Numbered from the stretch's first letter, positions 25,531 to 35,097 are shown. The stretch: DNA of 64,000 nt from JAGPUQ01 sp036677085 (GCA_036677085.1 JAKFFI010000037.1:1-64000); one strand, 5' to 3'. Notes: generated from the sequence alone by a model not told the origin. Translations and numbers: made by a program.

Positions 25531-26096
25531 TGGGCAATCAAACCGGTTCCAATCCCCGCCGCGGCAACGCAGCGGCCTGGCTGGCGCTCCGCGAACCTGG
25601 TCCCGACGATGGGCCGGCGGTCTTCGATCTCGTCGCCCGCTGCCCGCCCTTGGACCCCAATTCCCGTTACTGCAACCTGCTGCAATGCAGCCATTTCGCC
25701 GCCACGTCGATCATCGCGCCCGCGGATGTGGGAGGGCATGCCGCGCTCGGTTTTGTTTCCGGCTACCGGATCCCCGCGCGCCCGGACACCCTGTTCATCT
25801 GGCAGGTGGCGGTGGACGCCGCAGCGCGCGGGCTGGGACTGGGATCGCGCTTGCTGGAGGGCCTGTTGGCGCGTCCGGCGCTCGCGGACATCCGTTTTCT
25901 CGAAACCACCATAACGCCCGGCAACCGCGCTTCCTGGGCGCTGTTCGAGCGCCTGGCGGAGCGCCTCGCCGCCGTCGTTGCGACCGGGCCCCTGTTCGAA
26001 TCGCAACGCCACTTTGCGAGCCGGCACCCGGATGAAATCCAGCTCCGCATCGGACCCCTCGACAGCGCTGTGGCCGGCAGAGCCCCTCGCGTATGA
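25530..26096 (+). CDS. ectA: L-2,4-diaminobutyrate N-gamma-acetyltransferase
   Basis: EctA acetylates diaminobutyrate, the second step of ectoine synthesis. It has 188 residues with a GNAT fold: DLVARCPPLDPNSRYCNLLQC near the N-terminus is the EctA signature, and the acetyl-CoA loop is AARGLGLGSRLLEGLL. ATG 25530 is chosen over TTG 25527. Its own ribosome site is poor, but the start overlaps the stop of an upstream small frame. It is first of ectABCD-ask. Confidence 0.95.
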   Translation: MGNQTGSNPRRGNAAAWLALREPGPDDGPAVFDLVARCPPLDPNSRYCNLLQCSHFAATSIIAPADVGGHAALGFVSGYRIPARPDTLFIWQVAVDAAARGLGLGSRLLEGLLARPALADIRFLETTITPGNRASWALFERLAERLAAVVATGPLFESQRHFASRHPDEIQLRIGPLDSAVAGRAPRV

Positions 26097-26122
26097 CGAC
26101 CCTATCAACTCCGGAGTGATCC

Positions 26123-27400
26123 ATGGATATTTTCAAAGAACTCGAATCTTCCGCGCAGTGCTACGCCGATTGCTTCCCGGTAGTGTTCAATCGCGCTCAG
26201 GGTTGCTATCTCTATGACGAAGAGGGCAACGCCTATCTCGACTTCCTCGCCGGGGCCGGCTCGCTGAATTACGGGCACAATCACCCGGAACTGAAAGAGG
26301 CCCTGCTCGACTATGTCCGTGCGGATGGCATCACCCTTGGCCTGGACCTGCACACGGCGGCCAAGGCGCGCTTCATGAGCGCCTTTCGCGATTACATTCT
26401 GGCTCCGCGGGAGCTCGACTACCGTTTGCAATTCACCGGCCCCACCGGTGCCAACGCGGTGGAAACGGCGTTGAAGCTGGCGCGCAAGGTCAAGGGCCGC
26501 ACGTCGGTGATCGCCTTCACCAATGGTTTTCACGGTGCCTCCCTGGGCGCTCTGGCCACGACCGGAAACCAGCACCATCGTGGCGGCGCCGGGGTTCCCC
26601 TGGTCCACGTCGACCGCATGCCCTACGCCGGCTATCTCGGCCCTGACGGCGACACCCTGAGATATCTCGACCGGATGCTCAAGGATCCGTCGAGCGGCGT
26701 GGATCTGCCGGCTGCCGTCATCGTCGAAACCGTGCAGGGTGAAGGCGGGCTCAATACCGGCAGCAACAGCTGGCTGCAAGGGCTGGAACGCCTGTGCCGC
26801 AAGCACGATATGTTGCTGATCGTTGACGACATCCAGGCCGGCTGCGGGCGGACCGGGACTTTCTTCAGTTTCGAGGAGAGTGGTATCCGCCCGGATTTGG
26901 TGACCCTGTCCAAATCCCTGAGCGGCTACGGCCTGCCGATGGCGCTGTTGCTGTACCGGCCCGAGCTGGATATCTGGAAGCCGGGCGAGCACAACGGCAC
27001 CTTTCGCGGCAACAACCACGCTTTTGTCACCGCCGCCAAGGCACTCGAGCACTTCTGGGCCGATGACCGCTTCGCCGAATCTGTGCGCACCAAGGCGGCT
27101 CTGCTGAGGGATGGTTTGCGGCGCCTGAGTGAGCGATTCGGAGGCGTGGCCCGCCTGCGCGTCAAGGGTCGGGGGCTGATGCAGGGTCTGGAGTGCGGCG
27201 ACGGCGAGACCGCGACCCGCATCAGCCGCGCCGCGTTCAGGCGCGGACTCATCATCGAAACCTCGGGCAACCGCGGTCAGGTATTGAAGTGCCTGTGTCC
27301 ACTGACCATTACCGAAGAGGCGTTGCGCGACGGACTGCAACGCCTCGCGGCGAGCGTGGAAGAGGTGCTGGCCGGTCACCAGACCGCCCGCGCCTCCTGA
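26123..27400 (+). CDS. ectB: Diaminobutyrate-2-oxoglutarate transaminase
   Basis: EctB makes L-2,4-diaminobutyrate from aspartate semialdehyde and glutamate, the entry step of ectoine synthesis. It has 425 residues and is a class III PLP aminotransferase. Signatures are FTGPTGANAVETALKLAR, the Asp in LLIVDDIQAGCGRTG and the PLP Lys in VTLSKSLSGYGLPM. CGGAG precedes the ATG. It lies 26 bases after ectA. Confidence 0.97.
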   Translation: MDIFKELESSAQCYADCFPVVFNRAQGCYLYDEEGNAYLDFLAGAGSLNYGHNHPELKEALLDYVRADGITLGLDLHTAAKARFMSAFRDYILAPRELDYRLQFTGPTGANAVETALKLARKVKGRTSVIAFTNGFHGASLGALATTGNQHHRGGAGVPLVHVDRMPYAGYLGPDGDTLRYLDRMLKDPSSGVDLPAAVIVETVQGEGGLNTGSNSWLQGLERLCRKHDMLLIVDDIQAGCGRTGTFFSFEESGIRPDLVTLSKSLSGYGLPMALLLYRPELDIWKPGEHNGTFRGNNHAFVTAAKALEHFWADDRFAESVRTKAALLRDGLRRLSERFGGVARLRVKGRGLMQGLECGDGETATRISRAAFRRGLIIETSGNRGQVLKCLCPLTITEEALRDGLQRLAASVEEVLAGHQTARAS

Positions 27401-27442
27401 GGGCAACCCGTCATCCCGAAATCATCGAGGGCAACCACGCCA

Positions 27443-27841
27443 ATGATCGTACGCAATCTGAGAGAGGCAGTGACAACCGGGCGCCGGATCCGGAGCAAGG
27501 GCTGGGAAAGCACCCGGCTGTTGCTGAAGGATGACAAAGCCGGCTTTTCGTTTCATATCACCACCATCTATCGCGGTGCCGAACTGCCGATGCACTACCG
27601 CAACCACATCGAATCGGTGTACTGCATCACCGGCTACGGAGAAGTCGAAACCGCCGCCGACGGCAAGGTCTATCCAGTGGCGCCGGGGACGCTCTATGTG
27701 CTCGATCAACACGACCAGCACACCCTGCGTGCCGAAACCGAAATGGTGATGGCCTGCGTGTTCAACCCGCCGCTCAACGGCACCGAGGTCCACGACGCCG
27801 ACGGCGTCTACCCCCTGGAAGCCGCAGCCGTGGTCGACTGA
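27443..27841 (+). CDS. ectC: Ectoine synthase
   Basis: EctC is the iron-dependent cupin that closes N-gamma-acetyl-diaminobutyrate into ectoine. It has 132 residues, the usual size. MIVRNLREAVTT begins the protein, the metal and substrate cupin strand is AELPMHYRNHIESVYCITGYGEVE, and LDQHDQHTLRAET completes the site. It lies 42 bases after ectB. Confidence 0.97.
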   Translation: MIVRNLREAVTTGRRIRSKGWESTRLLLKDDKAGFSFHITTIYRGAELPMHYRNHIESVYCITGYGEVETAADGKVYPVAPGTLYVLDQHDQHTLRAETEMVMACVFNPPLNGTEVHDADGVYPLEAAAVVD

Positions 27842-27866
27842 GCAAAGAGCTCCGGAGAATCGAACC

Positions 27867-28787
27867 ATGAATTCCCAAGCCATCGATCTCTATCCCTCCC
27901 GGAGTGGACGAGCCGCAGCCCTGATCCCGCGGGCGGATCCGGTCGTCTACGCCCCTGCCGAGCGCGAGCCGCCGGTGGCGCGTGCACTGATCGCCAGCTA
28001 TGAGGAGCAAGGCTTTCTGGTGCTCGACGAGCTGTTCACCCGTACCGAGGTTTCCGCCATGCAGGCCGAGCTCGAACGCCTGCGCGGCGACGCCCTGATC
28101 GCGCAGCGCCCCGAGGCGGTCCACGAGCAGGAAACCGGTGCCCTGCGCTCGCTGTTCCGGGTGCATCAGTTGAGCCCGCTGTTCGCCGCGGTGGCGGCCG
28201 ATCCGCGCCTGGTGGAGCTCGCACGCCACATTCTCGATGACGAGGTCTACATCCACCAGTCGCGGCTCAACTACAAGCCGGGGTTCGGCGGCAAGGAGTT
28301 CTACTGGCACTCCGATTTCGAAACCTGGCATGTGGAAGACGGCATGCCGCGGATGCGCGCCCTCAGTCTGTCCATCACGCTGAGCCACAACCACGCCTAC
28401 AACGGGCCGCTGCTGCTACTGCCGGGCTCTCATCGCAGCTACGTCGTCTGCACCGGCGAGACTCCGGTCAATCACTACCGGCAGTCGCTGGTGAGGCAGG
28501 AATACGGGGTTCCGAGCGACGCCTGTCTGAGAGAGCTCGCCGCGCGGAGCGGCGGGCTGGTCGGGGCCACTGGTCCGGCCGGCACCGCCATCGCGTTCGA
28601 CTGCAACACGATGCACGGTTCCAACGGCAACATCACGCCGGATCCGCGCAGCAATGTTTTCTTCGTGTACAACGCGCTGAGCAACCGGCTGCGCGAGCCC
28701 TACTGCGGGTTGCCGCCGCGTCCGGGGTTTATCGCCACCCGGGGCGACATCGCGCCGGTCGTTGCCACCCCCCTCAGGTTCGATTGA
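27867..28787 (+). CDS. ectD: Ectoine 5-hydroxylase
   Basis: EctD converts ectoine to 5-hydroxyectoine with O2, iron and 2-oxoglutarate. It has 306 residues. The EctD signature FYWHSDFETWHVEDGMPRMR holds the His-X-Asp of the iron triad, and TMHGSNGN holds the distal His. RLNYKPGFGGKEF precedes it. CCGGAG lies upstream of the ATG. Its place in the operon means the cell probably makes both ectoines together. Confidence 0.97.
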   Translation: MNSQAIDLYPSRSGRAAALIPRADPVVYAPAEREPPVARALIASYEEQGFLVLDELFTRTEVSAMQAELERLRGDALIAQRPEAVHEQETGALRSLFRVHQLSPLFAAVAADPRLVELARHILDDEVYIHQSRLNYKPGFGGKEFYWHSDFETWHVEDGMPRMRALSLSITLSHNHAYNGPLLLLPGSHRSYVVCTGETPVNHYRQSLVRQEYGVPSDACLRELAARSGGLVGATGPAGTAIAFDCNTMHGSNGNITPDPRSNVFFVYNALSNRLREPYCGLPPRPGFIATRGDIAPVVATPLRFD

Positions 28788-28893
28788 ACCGACCGAGCGC
28801 GACCCGCCTGCCGGGTATCCGCGCGGCGGCCCAGCCGGCTCCGCGTGCGCCGGGATTTCCCGGATTGCGGCTAAGGGACGGAGAGTTGACCCC

Positions 28894-30324
28894 ATGACGC
28901 ATACCGTTGAAAAAATTGGCGGTACCTCGATGAATGATTATGCCGCCGTCCGTGACAACATCATCTGCCCGCATGCGAATCCCTACGGCCGGATCCTGGT
29001 GGTGTCGGCCTACGGGGGTGTGACCGACCTGCTGCTGGAGCACAAAAAAACCGCCCAGCCGGGCGTGTTTGCAAGTTTTTCCGACGCCCGGGATAGCGAC
29101 GTCTGGAGCCACGCCTTGTCTGCGGTGCACGCGCATCTGGAGGCCATCAACCGCAGGATGTTTGACTCCGCCGCCGATCGCGCCGAGGCCGATGCCTTTG
29201 TCTCTGCGCGTCTGACCGAGGCCGAGCACTGTCTGGCCGATCTGGGCCGGCTCTGCCGTCACGGCCATTTTCGGCTCGACAGTCATCTCGCCACGGTGCG
29301 GGAGATGCTCGCCAGCATCGGCGAGGCTCACAGTGCCTGGAATCTGAGCCGACTGCTGGCTCGGGACGGACTGCGCACTCGCTTTGTCGACCTGACCGGC
29401 TGGAGCGGGGACACCGAGCAACTGCCTCTCGACGAGCGCATCCGCGCGGGTCTGGCCGATGTCGAGGTGGCGCGCGAACTGCCCATCGTGACTGGCTACG
29501 CCCACTGCGAAGGCGGCCTGATCGCCCGCTTCGGCCGTGGCTACAGCGAGATGACCTTCAGCCGCACCGCCGTGCTCACGGGCGCTGCGGAAGCCATCAT
29601 TCACAAGGAATACCACCTCAGCAGCGCCGATCCGACCATCGTGGGGGCCGATCGCGTGGTGCCCATCGGCCGCACCAACTACGACGTCGCCGACCAACTC
29701 GCCAACCTCGGCATGGAGGCCATCCATGCGCGCGCCGCCAAGGGCCTGCGCCAGGCCGGCATTCCGCTGCGCGTCAAAAACACTTTCGAACCCGACCACG
29801 GCGGCACCGTAATTACCCACGACTATGTGAGCGCCAAGCCCTGTGTCGAGATTATCGCCGGGTGCAGGAACGTCTATGCGCTTGAGATGTTCGATCAGGA
29901 CATGATGGGCCGTTTTGCCCACTACGATCAAATCCTGCTCGCGGCACTGGAGCGCTTCCGCGCCAGTATCGTCGGCAAGGACTGCAACGCCAACACCCTG
30001 ACGCACTATCTCTCGTGCAACCTGAAGACCGTCAAGCGCATTCGGGAAGTGCTGGTCGATACTCTTCCCGAGGCCGAATTCAACCTGCGCCGGGTGGCCA
30101 TGGTGTCGGCCATCGGGAGCGACATGCGGGTGCCGGGCCTGTTGGCCGAGGCTGCGGCCAGCCTGGCTGCGGAGGGGATTTCCATCCTGGCCATGCACCA
30201 GTCCCTGCGCCAGGTGGACATGCAGTGCGTGATCGATGAGCGCGACTACGAAACCGCCATCCGTGCGCTGCATCGCCGCCTGGTGGAACGCTGCGGTCAC
30301 GGCATAGCGATTTGTGCCGACTGA
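28894..30324 (+). CDS. ask: Aspartate kinase, ectoine-cluster type (Ask_Ect)
   Basis: This kinase phosphorylates aspartate to feed aspartate semialdehyde into ectoine synthesis. It has 476 residues. The N-terminal motif KIGGTSMNDY is the aspartokinase nucleotide site, TGWSGDTEQLP and RGYSEMTFSRTAVLTGAAEA lie in the catalytic domain, and C-terminal ACT-like segments include VSAIGSDMRVPGLLAEAAASL. The dedicated ectoine isoform escapes normal feedback by threonine and lysine in known cases. ATG 28894 is fixed by the conserved start. Confidence 0.94.
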   Translation: MTHTVEKIGGTSMNDYAAVRDNIICPHANPYGRILVVSAYGGVTDLLLEHKKTAQPGVFASFSDARDSDVWSHALSAVHAHLEAINRRMFDSAADRAEADAFVSARLTEAEHCLADLGRLCRHGHFRLDSHLATVREMLASIGEAHSAWNLSRLLARDGLRTRFVDLTGWSGDTEQLPLDERIRAGLADVEVARELPIVTGYAHCEGGLIARFGRGYSEMTFSRTAVLTGAAEAIIHKEYHLSSADPTIVGADRVVPIGRTNYDVADQLANLGMEAIHARAAKGLRQAGIPLRVKNTFEPDHGGTVITHDYVSAKPCVEIIAGCRNVYALEMFDQDMMGRFAHYDQILLAALERFRASIVGKDCNANTLTHYLSCNLKTVKRIREVLVDTLPEAEFNLRRVAMVSAIGSDMRVPGLLAEAAASLAAEGISILAMHQSLRQVDMQCVIDERDYETAIRALHRRLVERCGHGIAICAD

Positions 30325-30354
30325 CGTGCGTCTGGCGGCGGCCTGGATTTATCC

Positions 30355-30430
30355 CGCGCGCCGCATCCGCATCAGGATCCCATCTCTTCCAGCAGCCCCA
30401 CCAGATCGTCGGCGTGTTCCTCTTCCATGG
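30355..30430. repeat. Direct-repeat partner at the 3' end of the ferritin-like gene
   Basis: This segment covers the last codons of the ferritin-like gene and 17 bases beyond. It matches 24492-24563 in the same orientation, with a perfect 18-base core at the outer end. The pair encloses ectR-ectABCD-ask. Confidence 0.75.
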
Positions 30431-30911
30431 CGAGGATGCCCTCCAGCATACGGCGGGTGGTGGAGTCCCGGGTGCCCAGATAGGTGATCATCTCGCGGTA
30501 GCTGTCGATGGCGATGCGCTCGGCGACCAGATCCTCGCGAATCATGTCGAGCAGGTTTTCGCCTTCCACATATTCGGCGTGGCTGCGCGAGGCCAGCCCC
30601 TCGGGGGAGAAGTCGGGTGCGCCACCAAGCTGGACGATACGCTGGGCGAGCTGGTCGGCGTGGGCCTGTTCTTCGTTGGCGTGCAGCAAGAATTCCGCGG
30701 CCACGCTCTGGGCATTGATGCCGGCAGCCATGAAGTGGTGGCGCCGGTAGCGCAGCACGCACACCAGCTCGGTGGCGAGGGCGGCATTGAGCAGCTTGAC
30801 CACGGTGTCGAGGTTGGCGCCGTAGCCGGAGGTGACGGCGCCCTGTTCGATGTGCTGACGCGCGCGCTTGCGCAGGGTTTTGATGTCGGTAAGGAAGGGT
30901 TGCTCGGACAT
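30372..30911 (-). CDS. Ferritin-like/bacterioferritin family protein
   Basis: This protein has 179 residues and a four-helix ferritin-like fold. Candidate di-iron ligands are in ALATELVCVLRYRRHHF, HANEEQAHADQLAQRI, IREDLVAERIAIDSYREMI and AMEEEHADDLVGLLEE, matching the E-xx-H pattern. It should oxidise and store iron or protect DNA from peroxide, as bacterioferritins and Dps-like proteins do; haem binding cannot be judged. AGGAG precedes the ATG. It is convergent with ask. Confidence 0.82.
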   Translation of the reverse strand: MSEQPFLTDIKTLRKRARQHIEQGAVTSGYGANLDTVVKLLNAALATELVCVLRYRRHHFMAAGINAQSVAAEFLLHANEEQAHADQLAQRIVQLGGAPDFSPEGLASRSHAEYVEGENLLDMIREDLVAERIAIDSYREMITYLGTRDSTTRRMLEGILAMEEEHADDLVGLLEEMGS

Positions 30912-31037
30912 TGGGTTGCTCCTGGCCCCCGCTGGGGGTGATTGGGATGGTGCCGACAGTGCTGGCCTCGACGGGGAGGATACCCGCCGCGGACGGTCGG
31001 GCGCCACCGCACTCGGTTACCATGCCGGCATTACCCA

Positions 31038-31973
31038 ATGGACGAGACCCAGGTGCTCTCCACGCACGACCACGGTGCAGGCCATCACCGCCACGAGCAT
31101 TGGATCGCCCGCGACGCGGGCCGGGCCATCGGCTTCGCGTTCTGGCTCAACTTCAGCTTTGCGATCATCGAGTTCATCGGTGGCCACTGGGCCGGCAGCA
31201 CCGCGATCATGGCCAACGCCGTGCATGATTTCGGCGACAGTCTGGCGATCGGTTTCGGCTGGGCCATGAGCCGTCTCGCCGACCGCCGCGCCAGCGAGAC
31301 GTTCAGCTATGGCTTTGGGCGCCTGTCGCTGTTTGGCGCCCTGGTCAATGGCGTCATTCTGGTGGCGGGCTCGGTCTGGGTGTTGTGGCAGGCGGTGCCG
31401 CGCCTCGGCGCGCCGGTGATGCCCCACGCACCCGGCATGGTGGCGCTCGCGGTGCTGGGCGTGACGATCAACGGCATCGCCGCCTGGCGCCTGGCAGGGG
31501 GCACGACGCTCAACGAGCGGATGCTGAACTGGCATCTGCTGGAGGACGTGCTTGGCTGGGCGGTGGTGCTGGTCGCGGGGACAGCACTGCTCGTGGTGGA
31601 CTGGCCGATCCTGGATCCGCTGCTGTCGATCGCGTTGACGGGACTGATCCTGTTCAATGTGGCGCGCAATCTCGTCAAGACCGGGCGGCTGTTCTTCCAG
31701 GCCAGCCCGGATGCCGGTTTGGCGCGGGAAGTGGCGGCGCGACTCCGGGCGGTGGAGCATGTGGTGGATCTGCACCATTTGCATCTGTGGTCGCTGGACG
31801 GCGAGCGCCATGTGCTGACGGTGCATCTGGATGTCGACGAACCCCTCACCAACGCCGTACAACAGCGCATCAAAAGTGACGTGGCCGCGGCGCTTGCGGC
31901 TTATCGCTTTGCCCACACCACCATCGAGATCGAGCAGGCCGAGGAGCCCTGCCGGGATATGCAGGTGCCCTAG
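31038..31973 (+). CDS. Cation diffusion facilitator (zinc exporter type)
   Basis: This protein has 311 residues. The N-terminus is His-rich (HDHGAGHHRHEH), four to six membrane segments follow, and the transport site is formed by HDFGDS in TM2 and HLLEDVLGW in TM5. The C-terminal cytosolic domain contains DLHHLHLWSLDGERHVLTVHL. These match ZitB/CzcD-like Zn exporters driven by protons. It is convergent with the zinc importer genes, ending 27 bases from them. Confidence 0.9.
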   Translation: MDETQVLSTHDHGAGHHRHEHWIARDAGRAIGFAFWLNFSFAIIEFIGGHWAGSTAIMANAVHDFGDSLAIGFGWAMSRLADRRASETFSYGFGRLSLFGALVNGVILVAGSVWVLWQAVPRLGAPVMPHAPGMVALAVLGVTINGIAAWRLAGGTTLNERMLNWHLLEDVLGWAVVLVAGTALLVVDWPILDPLLSIALTGLILFNVARNLVKTGRLFFQASPDAGLAREVAARLRAVEHVVDLHHLHLWSLDGERHVLTVHLDVDEPLTNAVQQRIKSDVAAALAAYRFAHTTIEIEQAEEPCRDMQVP

Positions 31974-32000
31974 CCGGACACCGCAATCCGGGTGAAGCGC

Positions 32001-32750
32001 TCAACAGCGAGCGATTTTCGGTGCGGTTTTCCCGCCCAGTGTGGCCACGGCCACCAGCGCCAGCACGATGGCGGCGCCCGCCGGCAGGTCGAACAGGCCG
32101 GATGCCAGCAGCCCCAGCACATACCCGGTAACGCCGACAGCGCCGGCCCGGGCCAGTCGGCCGCCCGCTGCGAGTGCCGGCACGATCAGGCTGGCGAACA
32201 CCAGATACACGCCGACCACCTGCACCGAAGCGGTGATGGTGATCGCGAACAGCAGATAGAAACCGAGCGGCGAGTTTTTCAGGCGCAGGCCGAACCAGGC
32301 TGCCAGCGTCAGCGCAGTCACGCCGGCCAGCGGTAACAGCCCGCCCCAGGTGGTCCACAGGATCTGTCCGACCAGCAGGTCCTGCAGATGCTCGCCGGCG
32401 TGCGGGTCCTGGCTCATCAGCAGGATGGCGGCGCAGGCGGCGGCCACGAAGCTGACGCCGATCACCGCCTCCAGATGCGCCGGATTCTTCCTTTCCATCC
32501 AGCGCAGGCACAGCGCACCGGCCAGGGCGGCGATCACCGCGCTGGCCTGAGTGCGCCAGCCGTTCACCGCGAAGCCGAGCGTGCTGGCGATGACGATACC
32601 CAGGCCCGCGATCTGCGCGATGGCCAGATCGATGAAGATGATCCCCCGGCGCAATACCTCCATGCCCAGCGGCACATGAGTCGCGAGCACCAGCAGGCCG
32701 GCGGCGAAAGCCGGCAGCAGGATGGCCGGTTGCAGGCCGTCGAGCGTCAT
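32001..32750 (-). CDS. Zinc/manganese-type ABC transporter permease (ZnuB family)
   Basis: This protein has 249 residues and about seven to eight hydrophobic segments, with the ABC-3 family signatures GIIFIDLAIAQIAGLG and VVGVYLVFASLIVPALAA. Its start overlaps the binding-protein gene by four bases, so the two are translated together. An ABC importer of this family also needs an ATPase, and none is encoded at this locus. A partner elsewhere in the genome is presumed. Confidence 0.87.
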   Translation of the reverse strand: MTLDGLQPAILLPAFAAGLLVLATHVPLGMEVLRRGIIFIDLAIAQIAGLGIVIASTLGFAVNGWRTQASAVIAALAGALCLRWMERKNPAHLEAVIGVSFVAAACAAILLMSQDPHAGEHLQDLLVGQILWTTWGGLLPLAGVTALTLAAWFGLRLKNSPLGFYLLFAITITASVQVVGVYLVFASLIVPALAAGGRLARAGAVGVTGYVLGLLASGLFDLPAGAAIVLALVAVATLGGKTAPKIARC

Positions 32751-33649
32751 GGCGCGGCCTGCAACAGGCGATTCAGGGTGTCGTCGAACAGGCCGAACAG
32801 ATCCTTTGCCCCCGGCGAGCCGCCGACCGTGTAGGGCAGTTCCAGCGCCGGAATGCTGGCCCGGCGGGCCAGCCATTCGGAGGCCTTGGGCGACTCGTAG
32901 GCAGCGTGCAGCACCATTCTGGCCGGCGTGGCCTTGAGCGTCTCCAGCAATTCGGCAAGGTGGCTGGCGGTCGGCTCCATGCCGGGCCTGGGCTCCAGCT
33001 CGCCGATCACCTTCAGCCCCAGCCAGTCGGCGAGGTAACTCAGGTTACGGTGATGAGTCACCACCGAAGCGCCTTTCAGGCCAGCGGCCTGCGTTTCCCA
33101 GCGCGCCATGGCCGCCGTCCAGCGGCCCTGAAAGTCCGTGTTGCGCTGCGCATAGCGGGCGGCGTTCGCCGGATCCAGTTCACTCAAACGCTCGGTCAGA
33201 CCGTCGGCCACCCGGGCAATGTTGCGCGGGTCCAGATGCAGGTGCGGGTTACCGCTGGCGTGGACGTCGCCCTGCGCCCTATCGAGCGCCCTGGGCCGCT
33301 CGATGATGCGGGCAAAGCGCGCCGCTTCGAAATAACCCGGTTGGCCTGGCTGGATCTTGCCGTTGCCGGCTTCGCGTTGAAGCAGCGGCAGCCAGCCGGT
33401 CTCCAGCTCGGCGCCGGTGCAGATCAGCAGGTCCGCGCGGCGCGCCCTGGCCAGCAGGGACGGGCGCGCTTCGATGTGATGCGGATCCTGCTGGGCCGTC
33501 GTCGCGGAGCTGACATTGGCCAAATCGCCGGCCAGTTCCTGGGTCATCGCGGCCCATTCGGGTTCGCAGGTCAGCACGTTGAGCGCCGCCCGGGCTGCGG
33601 GAGCGGCCAGGCCCAGCAGGATCAAGCTCATGGCAAGGAATCGTTTCAT
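32747..33649 (-). CDS. Periplasmic metal-binding protein (ZnuA family)
   Basis: This protein has 300 residues and a signal peptide (MKRFLAMSLILLGLAAPAARA). The cluster A-I fold is indicated by DPHHIEARPSLLARARRADLLICTG, with further likely metal His in NPHLHLDPRNIARV and VVTHHRNLSYLADWLGL. The long His-rich loop of classic ZnuA is absent, so zinc over manganese is inferred from neighbours. It is preceded by AAGGAAA and follows the porin-like gene by 12 bases. Confidence 0.87.
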   Translation of the reverse strand: MKRFLAMSLILLGLAAPAARAALNVLTCEPEWAAMTQELAGDLANVSSATTAQQDPHHIEARPSLLARARRADLLICTGAELETGWLPLLQREAGNGKIQPGQPGYFEAARFARIIERPRALDRAQGDVHASGNPHLHLDPRNIARVADGLTERLSELDPANAARYAQRNTDFQGRWTAAMARWETQAAGLKGASVVTHHRNLSYLADWLGLKVIGELEPRPGMEPTASHLAELLETLKATPARMVLHAAYESPKASEWLARRASIPALELPYTVGGSPGAKDLFGLFDDTLNRLLQAAP

Positions 33650-33661
33650 GGTCGGTTTCCT

Positions 33662-35029
33662 TCAGAATTTGCGGGCGCCGTGGGCGCCGATGCTCAGGAT
33701 GTATTGCAGGGTGACTTGGTTGTCCGGATCACCCTGCAGGGACTTGTCGCGGGCGAACTGCAACCGGAAGCGCGAGAACTCCGACGGCGAGTAGTCGGTC
33801 ATCAGGCTCCAGCGGCTGGGGTCGAAATCCACTGCATCGAAGAACGCCCCATTGGTCGCAAAATTCACCGACCCACCATCCAATCGGTCGTAGCGCAGGC
33901 CCGTGCGCCAGCGCGGCATGAACTGATAGATGGCCTGCGCGTAGCCGCCCGACTGGGCGCTGTCATAACGGTCGGTCAGACCCAGGCAGGCGCCGCCCGC
34001 CGCGGAATCGTCCTGGCACAGCAGATCCCCGTCCTCGTCGCGATCGAAATACTCCGCCGCGAAGATGAAATTGCGCTGCCGCGGATTGCCGTCCGGCGCC
34101 CATTTCCAGACGAAATCGGCGAGCCAGGTCCTGGACCTGCCCGAGAACGTTGTCAGCGCCTCGAAGTCATTGACGTCGTCCAGGAAGCCCTCGCGCTCCC
34201 GTGGCGATGCGCGCAGGTAGGACACGCCCGCGCGCCAGGAATGCGCGACACCGACATCGCCACCGACGTGGGCAAAAGCGGCCCAGGCGCCGGCGCCGTT
34301 CTTGTCCGCGCCGCTATCCGAGCCCGGAAAGAATTGCCCCTTGGCCACTTCGGCGCCCAGTTCCATGAATAGATCGGTCGGCGCCAGCCAGCGCAGTTGC
34401 AGGCCGTCCTGTTTCAGCGCTTCGCCGAACAGCACCGAGTACATCAGGCTGTTGTCGGCGAAATCCCAGGCGTGCGGGTGTTTTTCGTTCTGGTAGCCGA
34501 TGCCGGACCGCAAGCGCCCGCCCTTGACCGTCAGCCCGTGGCCCAGACGCAGGGTCTGGAACCAGGCCTCCTCGACCTCGACCTCCTCGTCCGCCAGCGC
34601 CAGATTGACGAAGGCGCGCGAGTAGGGATCGACGTTGGCGCTGATCACCACCTCGGTGTGGTCCAGGGTGAAGCCGCGCTGGCCGTGCGCATGCTCGTCG
34701 GCCGGCAAAAAGCCGCTGATCGGCCGCTCGCCCCCGGCGCGGTCGATATAGGCGCCCTGCAGGATCAGCGAGATTTCCGGGTTGAGGGCATTGGCCGCAG
34801 CGGGTGGACTGGTGCTGGCAACCACCTCCTGCTGAGCGTTGTCGGCCTCGATCTCGTTGGTTTGGACGCGGCTTTCGAGGGCTTTGAGGCGTGCCTCGTA
34901 CTCGGCCCGCAGTGCCTTGAATTTCTGATCGAATTCGGCGCGGATGGCGTCGACGTCGGTGGCGGCGCGAGATGCCGCCGACCACGGCATGGCAATGGCT
35001 ACCGCCACCGCAAGGATGGTTCCTTTCAT
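33662..35029 (-). CDS. Outer-membrane porin-like protein of the metal locus
   Basis: This protein has 455 residues with a signal peptide (MKGTILAVAVAIAMPWSAAS), a short coiled coil at about 30-60 (IRAEFDQKFKALRAEYEARLKALESR), then alternating strands ending in GAHGARKF. The overall look is a beta-barrel that would sit in the outer membrane. Its place directly upstream of the binding protein suggests a metal-entry channel, but no known metal-uptake motif or TonB box is visible. GGGAG precedes the ATG. Confidence 0.7.
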   Translation of the reverse strand: MKGTILAVAVAIAMPWSAASRAATDVDAIRAEFDQKFKALRAEYEARLKALESRVQTNEIEADNAQQEVVASTSPPAAANALNPEISLILQGAYIDRAGGERPISGFLPADEHAHGQRGFTLDHTEVVISANVDPYSRAFVNLALADEEVEVEEAWFQTLRLGHGLTVKGGRLRSGIGYQNEKHPHAWDFADNSLMYSVLFGEALKQDGLQLRWLAPTDLFMELGAEVAKGQFFPGSDSGADKNGAGAWAAFAHVGGDVGVAHSWRAGVSYLRASPREREGFLDDVNDFEALTTFSGRSRTWLADFVWKWAPDGNPRQRNFIFAAEYFDRDEDGDLLCQDDSAAGGACLGLTDRYDSAQSGGYAQAIYQFMPRWRTGLRYDRLDGGSVNFATNGAFFDAVDFDPSRWSLMTDYSPSEFSRFRLQFARDKSLQGDPDNQVTLQYILSIGAHGARKF

Positions 35030-35097
35030 GGGATGCTCCCGTAACGACCAAGCGTCCAGCACCAGGGTGCCGGATCGCGGATAAGGATTTGGAAAAC

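Noticed and set aside
28777..28790. GGTTC-GATT-GAACC hairpin at the ectD stop codon.
   Set aside because: Only five pairs and no T tract; too weak to call.
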